Assembly (NCBI GenBank): GCA_910588075.1
Contig: CAJUOS010000073.1
Coordinates: forward strand, 1-5,628
Source of the DNA: an uncultured Erysipelotrichaceae bacterium
Lineage (GTDB): Bacteria > Bacillota_I > Bacilli_A > Erysipelotrichales > Coprobacillaceae
Reading direction: 5' to 3'
Length of the DNA: 5,628 bases
A program made the translations under genes and the position numbers. Each line of letters opens with the position of its first letter. Position 1 is the first letter of the stretch. Positions 1 through 5,555 of the stretch are shown here, in pieces. Below the pieces are notes generated by a model. That model worked only from the letters and a program-made list of their open reading frames with translations, did not search any database and was not told the DNA's origin.

Positions 1-331
1 TCACTTGTTCTTCTGATTCTACTGAACATGGTCCTGCAATCAAAGCAAGGTGTTCTCCTCCTATTTTGACTCCTGATACATCGATGATTGAATCTTCTGG
101 ATGAAATGCTCTATTTGCTAATTTATATGGTTCTCCTACATGCATCACTTTTTCAACAACAGATAAAACTTCAATTTGTCTAGAATCAACTTTTGTAGTA
201 TCTCCTATGACTCCACAAATTGTTACATCTTCACCTACAACTAAATGTGTAGATAACCCCTTATCTTCTACTTGTTTAACAATCTTTTGAACTTCTTCTT
301 CTTTTGTTTTTGGTTTAAATACAATAATCAT
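1..331 (-). CDS. aroF: 3-deoxy-7-phosphoheptulonate (DAHP) synthase, N-terminal part, cut by the window edge
   Basis: The enzyme condenses phosphoenolpyruvate with erythrose-4-phosphate in the cytoplasm, the committed first step of the shikimate pathway. The 110 visible residues start MIIVFKPKTKEEE and form the small ferredoxin-like regulatory domain (about residues 1-70) known from the Thermotoga-type DAHP synthases, where it binds Phe or Tyr for feedback inhibition. A linker with PYKLANRAFHPED (68-80) follows, and then the opening of the catalytic barrel, IAGPCSVES (98-106), which is diagnostic of this family. The rest, roughly 230 residues, lies beyond position 1. The ATG at 331-329 is chosen because AAGGAGG (347-341) sits 9 bases upstream; another ATG at 338-336 is only 2 bases from that site and out of frame. 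A T-box leader directly upstream indicates control by an aromatic aminoacyl-tRNA. The gene symbol follows the usual Firmicutes naming. Confidence 0.95.
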   Translation of the reverse strand, partial: MIIVFKPKTKEEEVQKIVKQVEDKGLSTHLVVGEDVTICGVIGDTTKVDSRQIEVLSVVEKVMHVGEPYKLANRAFHPEDSIIDVSGVKIGGEHLALIAGPCSVESEEQV

Positions 332-371
332 TTTTCATATCCTCCTTATGATATAACTACCAGATATAAAT

Positions 372-400
372 AAAAAAATCCCTCGTCATAAGGACGAGAG
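372..400 (-). terminator. Rho-independent terminator of the aroF T-box
   Basis: On the minus strand, CTCTCGTC (400-393) pairs with GACGAGGG (387-380) around a five-base loop, giving an 8 bp stem with one G-U pair, followed after one base by seven T. It comes just after the T-box core, as expected for the regulated terminator. No separate terminator is visible after the upstream transpeptidase gene, so this hairpin probably also ends transcripts reading out of that gene. Confidence 0.92.
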
Positions 401-647
401 ATACATCTTCGTGTTACCACCTTAATTTATTTATATATCACTATATAAATCTTATCAAGTACGCCTTATACAAGGTACATACTCTTATGCTTTAACGGGC
501 ATTCCCGGACTAGCCTACTCTTTTTTCAACCGTCTACTCCAAGATGAATTCAATTATATTGCAATATTCTTTTTCACCAACCAAGAACTCTCTACAATTG
601 TTTTATAATCTACTCTTTCTTTTCTCTGTATTTATATCAGTAGTGTT
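372..647 (-). ncRNA. T-box leader of aroF, specifier UUC (phenylalanine)
   Basis: This leader senses uncharged tRNA and switches between termination and antitermination. The T-box core AAGGTGGTAACACG lies at 423-410, just before a terminator hairpin. Upstream are a Stem I apical region with GGTTGGTGAAA (within 585-569) and, on its 3' side, GAATTCATCTTGGAGT. In that stretch TTC (548-546) sits in the specifier position, matching the layout of the trpS leader, where TGG occupies the equivalent place 5 to 6 bases before GGAGT. The antiterminator bulge reads UGGU, so the tRNA should have discriminator A73, which suits Phe (or Tyr) and excludes Trp. Small hairpins at 507-496 and 478-459 and an AT-rich one at 448-429 fill the middle. 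The T-box call is firm. The Phe assignment is inference, with AUU one base earlier as the main alternative reading. Confidence 0.92.
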
Positions 648-653
648 GATAAT

Positions 654-682
654 ATTTTATTAAATTATTACAAATTTGTCAA
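654..682 (-). promoter_or_regulatory. Sigma-A-type promoter of the aroF leader
   Basis: A perfect -35 box TTGACA (682-677) is separated by 17 bases from TAAAAT (659-654). Transcription should start near 647, about 60 bases before the T-box Stem I apical motif. The -35 box begins only 9 bases after the stop codon of the upstream gene at 694-692. Confidence 0.85.
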
Positions 683-691
683 TGCCTTTAT

Positions 692-2137
692 TTATTTTTT
701 CCAAGGGTTCTTAGGATCTGGGTCTGTTGGATCCCAAATTCTATTTCTATTTCTAGTATTAATCTTTTTAACCTTTGGTTTTTTTAATGGATCACTCTTA
801 TGATACACAACAACCACTTTTGTTTTTAAAGGACAATGATCATATATCCATTTTGCATCAATAACACTTAACCTTACACAACCATCAGAAGCAAAACTTC
901 CTAATTTATTATAAGAATTATACCATAATGTATAAGGTTTAGGTTGTGAATATGGAACAGAATGAAATAAATAATGTCCAGCAATACGTGTTGCATATTG
1001 TGTATAACAATCTTCGTGCATATACTTCCATCTATATTTAACCATTGTATAATGTGTTCCTAAAATAGGTTTTGATCTTCCACTTATACCACAAGATGTT
1101 GTTAATGCTTTAACAGGTACATATTTCCCACTAAAATTTTTAGCATATGCTGTTGTAATATTTGTTTTAATATTTACTCTCAAATAATACGTTTTATTAG
1201 TTGCTTTTTTTGTTCGACAAGACTTGACTTGGCTAAAAGCACCATGAATAGTTTGTCCTTTAACTTTCTTATAAGCTCTTACTTTATAATAATACGTTTT
1301 AACCCCTAATAAAAAATCAGTATAAGATTTTGTTTTCTGAGATACTGTTTTTATCTTTTTAAAACCACTTTTAGCATTCGTAGAACGATAAATCTCATAA
1401 CCACTTATATCTTTAACTGCTTTCCAATTCACTTGAGCCATTTCGTTTCCACTTTTCACTGACGAAATATTAACTTTATCAACAACATATCTTGTTCTAA
1501 AAGTAACACTTGCAATGAGTGTTTTATAATTAACTTTATTTTGTTCTTGAGCATAAGCTTTTAAAACAACATGATATTTTGTCCCTTTTTTTAAATGAGA
1601 AAGTTGGACTTTTGTTTTTGTTGTAGGAATTGTTTTAAGAATTTTTCCTGATTCATTTTTAAGAATAATATCATATTTCTTAATCCCTGACATTTTATTA
1701 AATTGAATTTGGGCAGATTGAGATTTTAAGTTTTTAACTGATATACGTACATTATTCTTAATAACAATTTTAAATTTTTTTGAAAGGTTTCCTGTATAAC
1801 GTCCTTTTCCTTTAATAATTATATATCCTGTTCCTACACGATGATTGTTTTGATAAGATACAGTATAATCTTTATTCCTTATTAATTTCTGTGTTGTTTT
1901 TTTATTGGTTTTAATATTTGTTTTCTCTTGCCATAATGTCATAGAAGGCTGTATAGATTTTCCTGTCCAGGCATAAGATGATTTTACACCTTGTACTAAA
2001 AATTTATATTGATATCCTTCAATAGCTGATTGTTGATGAAAATCAATGTAAGTCTTTGTATCATTTGCAAAAACAAGTGTTAGATTTGTACATGTCATGA
2101 ACATCACAATCAATATATTTAATAATTTTTTGTACAT
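692..2137 (-). CDS. Exported L,D-transpeptidase-like (YkuD) protein with fibronectin type III domains
   Basis: This is probably a secreted or wall-associated enzyme that forms or edits 3-3 peptidoglycan cross-links. Residues 1-24 are a signal peptide (KK, hydrophobic core, then VFA before ND). Residues about 58-126 resemble the small beta domain common in Firmicutes surface proteins (DYTVSYQNNHRVGTG, KGKGRYTGNLSKKFKI). Two fibronectin type III-like domains follow (about 129-216 and 219-309, the second with GYEIYRSTN and YYYKVRAYK). The YkuD domain covers about 316-446, with the likely catalytic His392 in FHSVPY and Cys420 in SDGCVRL. The usual motif is SHGC; here Asp418 replaces the second His, while the Cys and Arg422 remain. 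A basic tail (450-481) contains DPTDPDPKNP. The ATG has AAGGGGG (2152-2146) 8 bases upstream. spx lies upstream on the same strand with a 76-base gap. Transpeptidase activity is inferred; carboxypeptidase or substrate-binding roles are possible. Confidence 0.88.
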   Translation of the reverse strand: MYKKLLNILIVMFMTCTNLTLVFANDTKTYIDFHQQSAIEGYQYKFLVQGVKSSYAWTGKSIQPSMTLWQEKTNIKTNKKTTQKLIRNKDYTVSYQNNHRVGTGYIIIKGKGRYTGNLSKKFKIVIKNNVRISVKNLKSQSAQIQFNKMSGIKKYDIILKNESGKILKTIPTTKTKVQLSHLKKGTKYHVVLKAYAQEQNKVNYKTLIASVTFRTRYVVDKVNISSVKSGNEMAQVNWKAVKDISGYEIYRSTNAKSGFKKIKTVSQKTKSYTDFLLGVKTYYYKVRAYKKVKGQTIHGAFSQVKSCRTKKATNKTYYLRVNIKTNITTAYAKNFSGKYVPVKALTTSCGISGRSKPILGTHYTMVKYRWKYMHEDCYTQYATRIAGHYLFHSVPYSQPKPYTLWYNSYNKLGSFASDGCVRLSVIDAKWIYDHCPLKTKVVVVYHKSDPLKKPKVKKINTRNRNRIWDPTDPDPKNPWKK

Positions 2138-2169
2138 TGATAAATCCCCCTTATCTTTATACTTATCTT

Positions 2170-2198
2170 ATTATATGACTTAAGCAGATATTTATTAA
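2170..2198 (-). promoter_or_regulatory. Candidate promoter of the YkuD-domain gene
   Basis: A perfect TATAAT (2175-2170) lies in the gap between spx and the YkuD-domain gene. The best -35 match 17 bases upstream is only TTAATA (2198-2193), so the assignment rests mainly on the -10 box. No terminator hairpin with a T-run is visible between spx and this gene, so read-through from spx is also possible. Confidence 0.4.
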
Positions 2199-2213
2199 AA
2201 TATATTAATGATA

Positions 2214-2690
2214 TTACTCACAATCTTCTTCACAATCATCAGCACAATGTTCTTTATAATATTCTTCTTTTATTTCTTTTTTAATATCTACAAATTGTGG
2301 ACAATAATCAAGATGTGTACATTCCTGTAACTTTCTAAGTTCACGAGGTATAAATGCTCTAATTTCTTCAGCATTATATCCAACTTGAAAACGTCTTTCA
2401 TCAATAATAATAGGTCTTTTTAATATAGAAGGATTTTCTTGAATAAAATGAATAAGTTGATTCACAGACATATCTTCTAAATCTACTTTATTTTCTTTAA
2501 TAATTTTTGAACGTTTAGAAATAATATCATCTGTTCCATTTTCACTTCTTTCCAATAATTCCTTTAATTCTACTTCTCTTAATAGTGTAGAAAAAATATT
2601 CTTTTCTACATAAGGAATATGATGTTCTTTTAACCACGCTTTCACTTTTCTACATGAAGCACAGCTTGGTGCAGTATAGATTCTAATCAT
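2214..2690 (-). CDS. spx: Spx-type redox-responsive transcriptional regulator with a cysteine-rich C-terminal extension
   Basis: Spx proteins (ArsC/thioredoxin-like fold) bind the alpha subunit C-terminal domain of RNA polymerase and redirect transcription under thiol stress. The redox switch Cys10-Ala-Ser-Cys13 is present, as are Gly52 (in ENGTDDIISKRS) and Arg92 (in KRPIIIDERRFQVGYN), which correspond to the residues needed for polymerase contact in Bacillus subtilis Spx. Residues 1-120 match the family along their full length. Typical Spx is about 131 residues; this one has 158 and ends in a tail with Cys124, Cys130, Cys149, Cys153 and Cys157, the last three within a very acidic stretch (CADDCEEDCE). 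That tail replaces the short C-terminus through which Bacillus Spx is degraded by ClpXP. The ATG follows AAGGAG (2704-2699) by 8 bases. It is divergent from trpS. The family call is firm; the role of the tail is unknown. Confidence 0.93.
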   Translation of the reverse strand: MIRIYTAPSCASCRKVKAWLKEHHIPYVEKNIFSTLLREVELKELLERSENGTDDIISKRSKIIKENKVDLEDMSVNQLIHFIQENPSILKRPIIIDERRFQVGYNAEEIRAFIPRELRKLQECTHLDYCPQFVDIKKEIKEEYYKEHCADDCEEDCE

Positions 2691-2713
2691 AATATCATCT
2701 CCTTATGAGTCAT

Positions 2714-2741
2714 ATTATACATCATTTTATAACTTTGTATA
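2714..2741 (-). promoter_or_regulatory. Promoter of spx
   Basis: TATAAT (2719-2714) stands 16 bases downstream of TATACA (2741-2736), which matches four of six -35 positions. Transcription would begin near 2707, leaving an untranslated leader of only about 17 bases that is almost entirely ribosome binding site. The box faces away from the trpS promoter, with 18 bases between the two -35 elements. Confidence 0.65.
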
Positions 2742-2759
2742 TTCTTTTTTCACATTATC

Positions 2760-2788
2760 TTGATTTTTCATAATAACAATCTTATAAT
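2760..2788 (+). promoter_or_regulatory. Promoter of the trpS leader
   Basis: TTGATT (2760-2765) and a perfect TATAAT (2783-2788) are separated by 17 bases. Transcription should start around 2795, just ahead of the T-box Stem I, which supports the assignment. Confidence 0.85.
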
Positions 2789-2794
2789 AACACT

Positions 2795-3014
2795 AAAGAC
2801 AAAGAAGGAATGAAGTAGCTTATAAAAAGTGTATTCAGAAAGCTTGTGGGAGATGTAAACAAGCCACTTTTATAAATGAAATTGGGATTCTGGAGTTATA
2901 AAAGGCAAGAGTCTTTTATCGTTTATCACGTTAAGATATAAGAGCATATTCAATGAATATGAATAAAGGTGGCACCGCGTACATAACGTCCTTTAAGAGG
3001 ACGTTTTTATTTTG
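2795..3014 (+). ncRNA. T-box leader of trpS, specifier UGG (tryptophan)
   Basis: The core AAAGGTGGCACCGCG (2965-2979) is a textbook T-box sequence followed by a terminator. Stem I includes an apical stem closed by CTTGT and ACAAG (2843-2863), and its 3' side reads AAATTGGGATTCTGGAGT, with the specifier TGG at 2883-2885. The antiterminator bulge is UGGC, so the partner tRNA should carry discriminator G73, as tRNA-Trp does. A 7 bp hairpin (2945-2961) precedes the core as Stem III. Uncharged tRNA-Trp should therefore stabilise the antiterminator and turn trpS on. Confidence 0.96.
2986..3013 (+). terminator. Rho-independent terminator of the trpS T-box
   Basis: ACGTCCT (2986-2992) pairs with AGGACGT (2998-3004) around a five-base loop, followed by a T-rich run. 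It starts 7 bases after the T-box core, and readthrough leads straight into the trpS ribosome binding site. Confidence 0.93.
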
Positions 3015-3030
3015 AAGGAGGAATGAAAAA

Positions 3031-4020
3031 ATGAAAAGAATGTTAAGTGGTATTAAACCAACTGGTCGTGTAACATTAGGAAATTATATTGGAGCAATAA
3101 AACCATTTGTTTCTTATCAAGATGAATATGAAATGTTTATCTTTGTTGCAAATTTACACTCTATGACTATTTATCAAGACCCTAAAGAACTAAGACAAAA
3201 TACAAAAGATCTTATTGCATTATACATTGCAGCAGGATTAGATCCAAAAAAATGTACTCTCTTTTTACAATCTGATGTTTTAGAACATGCACAATTAGGT
3301 TGGTATTTGGGATGTATGGTTAACATGGGAGAACTCTCTCGTATGACACAATACAAAGATAAAGTCTCTAAAGGTGAAAGCATTGGAGCTGGTATCTTCA
3401 ATTACCCTTCATTAATGAATGCTGATATATTAATGTATGATCCTGACTATGTTCCTGTTGGGGAGGATCAAAAACAACATGTTGAATTATGTAGGGATAT
3501 TGCTGAAAGATTTAATTCTCGTTATAGTGATACATTTAAAATTCCAGAACCATTAGTTGCTAAAGTTGGAGGACGAATCATGGATCTTCAAAATCCAACA
3601 AAAAAGATGTCTAAATCTGAAGAAACAAGTAAGGGTTGTATATACATTTTAGATGATATTAATGTTTCAAAGAAAAAAATCAAATCAGCTGTTACAGATA
3701 GTGATAGCCATGTTCATTTTGATCCAATTCAAAAACCAGGTATTTCCAATTTACTTGAAATCTATTCAATTCTTTCTAATCAAACAATTGAAGATATAGA
3801 AAAACAATATGAAGGTAAAGGATATGGTGAATTTAAAACTGACCTTGCAGAATTAGTTGGTCATGAATTAGAAAAAATCCAACAAAGATATAAAGAAATT
3901 ACAACTGGTAGTTATTTAGATGATATTTTAGAAGAAGGCGCTCAAAAAGCAAGAATAATTGCTCGTAAAAAACTTGCTAAAGTAGAAAGAAAAATAGGTA
4001 TAACAATCAAGAAAAGATAG
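3031..4020 (+). CDS. trpS: Tryptophan--tRNA ligase
   Basis: This cytoplasmic class I aminoacyl-tRNA synthetase charges tRNA-Trp using ATP. The N-terminus MKRMLSGIKPTGRVTLGNYIG carries the family form of the HIGH signature (TLGN, residues 15-18). Further conserved pieces are VPVGEDQKQHVELCRDIAERF (from residue 141) and KMSKS (192-196), the ATP-binding loop. At 329 residues it has the usual length for bacterial TrpRS and looks complete. The ATG follows AAGGAGG (3015-3021) by 9 bases. An ATG at 3023 lies one base from that site, opens a three-codon frame, and is unlikely to be used. Control is by the Trp-specific T-box upstream. It converges with the YjbA-like gene, with only 14 bases between the two stop codons. 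Confidence 0.98.
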   Translation: MKRMLSGIKPTGRVTLGNYIGAIKPFVSYQDEYEMFIFVANLHSMTIYQDPKELRQNTKDLIALYIAAGLDPKKCTLFLQSDVLEHAQLGWYLGCMVNMGELSRMTQYKDKVSKGESIGAGIFNYPSLMNADILMYDPDYVPVGEDQKQHVELCRDIAERFNSRYSDTFKIPEPLVAKVGGRIMDLQNPTKKMSKSEETSKGCIYILDDINVSKKKIKSAVTDSDSHVHFDPIQKPGISNLLEIYSILSNQTIEDIEKQYEGKGYGEFKTDLAELVGHELEKIQQRYKEITTGSYLDDILEEGAQKARIIARKKLAKVERKIGITIKKR

Positions 4021-4045
4021 TTCATATTTTTGAACTATCTTTTTT
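4012..4045. terminator. Shared bidirectional terminator between trpS and the YjbA-like gene
   Basis: A perfect 13 bp inverted repeat (4012-4024 with 4031-4043) encloses a six-base loop. Reading rightwards it ends in six T (4040-4045); reading leftwards the A-rich outer arm supplies a shorter run of four U. The TAG stop of trpS (4018-4020) and the TAG stop of the opposing gene (4037-4035) are both inside the stem arms, so one hairpin ends both transcripts. Confidence 0.92.
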
Positions 4046-4601
4046 GAATTAATTCTTTGTATAATAATTCATGTAAAGATGAATATCCTCTTTCAATTTT
4101 ATGTTTTAGCATTAAATATTGTTCACTAGGATTACTTTCATGAATATTTAATTGCTCACATATTTCTTGAAATAATTCATAATGAACTACAAATATTTCA
4201 TCAATCACTTCTTCAATACATATTTTTTTCATTCTTTCTTGACGTGTCAAGCCATACTCTTTTTCATACGCTTCTTCTAAAATACGATATTGAAACAATG
4301 TAACAGGTAATGTTTTAATAATCTTATTAATTTTTTCTCTTTGTTGGAATGTTACAGTTCCTCTTTTATAAATAATGTTCTTTTTCATTTCAATAACAAT
4401 ACTATAATGTCCATCACCTACAATAAAAGTAGATTCTTTTTCATCTTTAATATAGAGTTTTCCATATAAAAAATCATGTAAAGTTTGATAATGAACACGA
4501 TAAATAGGTAAATAATAAAACTCTTGATAAATATCATCATCTTGCCACTCATAGGGTTCTAATACTTCTTCATCATCATATACGAAATTAACTAAAAACA
4601 T
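4035..4601 (-). CDS. YjbA-like (UPF0736/DUF3603) protein of unknown function
   Basis: This 188-residue soluble protein has no signal peptide or membrane segment. It is acidic at the N-terminus (DDEEVLEPYEWQDDD, 9-23) and rich in Tyr, Glu and Ile. The stretch EYGLTRQERMKKICIEEVIDEIF (from about residue 115) resembles the GLTRKER-type motif I remember from the Bacillus UPF0736/DUF3603 family (YjbA), and the N-terminal YEWQDDD fits the EWRKDD segment of that family. Bacillus YjbA is longer, about 250 residues, so this would be a short version. The position next to trpS supports the call, since yjbA adjoins trpS in B. subtilis. The start has AGGGGG (4613-4608) 6 bases upstream. The stop codon lies in the terminator shared with trpS. 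The family assignment is made from memory of motifs and synteny; no biochemical role is known to me. Confidence 0.62.
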   Translation of the reverse strand: MFLVNFVYDDEEVLEPYEWQDDDIYQEFYYLPIYRVHYQTLHDFLYGKLYIKDEKESTFIVGDGHYSIVIEMKKNIIYKRGTVTFQQREKINKIIKTLPVTLFQYRILEEAYEKEYGLTRQERMKKICIEEVIDEIFVVHYELFQEICEQLNIHESNPSEQYLMLKHKIERGYSSLHELLYKELIQKR

Positions 4602-4715
4602 AGATAACCCCCTGTATCTTTATTTTATGAATATTATTCCTTAAAAAGACCTATTTATAATTCATTATATATTTTTTTTCATTTTTCATATATAATAAGA
4701 AAAGAGGTGATTTCA
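4602..4715. promoter_or_regulatory. AT-rich divergent spacer between the YjbA-like gene and uppP, with candidate promoters
   Basis: For uppP, a perfect TATAAT (4691-4696) would start transcription near 4703, almost on the ribosome binding site, but no good -35 box lies 16-18 bases upstream. For the opposite gene the candidates are TATAAA (4659-4654) with ATGAAA (4682-4677) at a 17-base spacing, and a perfect TATAAT (4669-4664) without a -35 box. Such boxes arise easily in this composition, so only the general claim of divergent promoters is offered. No riboswitch-like structure was seen. Confidence 0.4.
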
Positions 4716-5555
4716 ATGGAGTTATTAACAAATATATTCGTTTATGCAATTTTAGGTGCTATACAAGGATTTAGTGAACCTATTCCTATTTCTAGTAGTG
4801 GACACTTAGTTATTTTTAAAAAAATATTTGAAAATTTTGGTTGGAAATTTCCAACAACAGATATTACTTTTGAAGTTCTTGTTAATACTGGATCTTTAAT
4901 TGCTATTATGTTTTATTATCGTAAAGATATTATAAGATTATTCACATCTTTTTTTACATATATTTTTAAAGCTGAAAAAAGAAAAGAAAAAATTAAAGAT
5001 TTTAGATATTGTATATTATTAATTGTAGCAACAATCCCTGCTGCTATTGGAGGCGTTCTTTTTAATGATTATATTGAATCAGCATTTTCTAATGTTAAAT
5101 TAGTAGGTTGTACATTATTAGTAACATCAGCCTTTTTAATGCTTATTCATAAATATGGTTATTCAGGTAAAAGAACAGCAAAGAATTTAAATTTATGGGA
5201 CGCTTTACGTATGGGATGCTTCCAACTTGTTGCCTTATTACCTGGTGTTTCAAGAAGTGGTTCAACAATTACTGGAGGTATGCTTGGTGGTCTTGATCAA
5301 AAATCTGCAAGAGACTTTTCTTTCTTTATGTTTATGCCTGTTAGTTTAGGTGCTATTATTTTAAAAATTAAAGACTTTATTGCTAGTCCTACTCTTGCCA
5401 CTTTATGGTTACCTTATCTTGTTGCTTTTATTGTTAGTGGTGTTGTTACATATTTAGCATTACATCTATTATTTACATTTTTAAACAAACGTAAAATGAA
5501 TGTTTTCTCTATATATTGTTTTATTATGGGAATTTGTGCATTATTGATAATTTAA
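4716..5555 (+). CDS. uppP: Undecaprenyl-diphosphatase (UppP/BacA)
   Basis: This integral membrane enzyme dephosphorylates undecaprenyl diphosphate, recycling the lipid carrier for peptidoglycan and wall polymers; overproduction in other bacteria gives bacitracin resistance. From the ATG at 4716 the protein has 279 residues. The two family signatures are present: IQGFSEPIPISSSGH (16-30) with Glu21, and PGVSRSGST (176-184) with Arg180, both lining the active site. The first differs from the commoner TEFLPISSSGH, a variant I have seen in other Firmicutes. Several hydrophobic segments (for example 56-68, 99-116, 128-145, 205-217, 232-254, 262-279) fit a polytopic protein. The ATG at 4716 is preferred over the in-frame GTG at 4707, because that GTG is part of the ribosome binding site AGAGGTGAT (4703-4711). 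It is divergent from the YjbA-like gene, and no terminator is visible downstream. Confidence 0.96.
   Translation: MELLTNIFVYAILGAIQGFSEPIPISSSGHLVIFKKIFENFGWKFPTTDITFEVLVNTGSLIAIMFYYRKDIIRLFTSFFTYIFKAEKRKEKIKDFRYCILLIVATIPAAIGGVLFNDYIESAFSNVKLVGCTLLVTSAFLMLIHKYGYSGKRTAKNLNLWDALRMGCFQLVALLPGVSRSGSTITGGMLGGLDQKSARDFSFFMFMPVSLGAIILKIKDFIASPTLATLWLPYLVAFIVSGVVTYLALHLLFTFLNKRKMNVFSIYCFIMGICALLII

Noticed and set aside
336..338. Alternative ATG for aroF seven bases upstream
   Set aside because: It is out of frame and only 2 bases from the ribosome binding site; the ATG at 331-329 gives the conserved N-terminus.
20..2137. Possible lipoprotein signal in the YkuD-domain protein (MTC near residue 16)
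   Set aside because: The residues before Cys16 do not form a lipobox, and the hydrophobic core continues past it to a normal VFA cleavage site.
2138..2213. Possible terminator or hairpin between spx and the YkuD-domain gene
   Set aside because: Only weak AT-rich self-complementarity without a stable stem or a T-run is present; it is better read as promoter sequence.
3023..3034. Mini-frames whose ATG-N6-TGA overlaps the true start codon of trpS (3023-3034) and likewise of spx (2698-2687)
   Set aside because: The upstream ATG is 0-1 base from the ribosome binding site, too close for initiation. The pattern follows easily from A-rich spacers, so it is not taken as regulated translational coupling.
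3174..3401. Minus-strand 75-residue open frame inside trpS
   Set aside because: It lies wholly in the antisense of a firmly identified synthetase gene, has no ribosome binding site, and encodes nothing recognisable.
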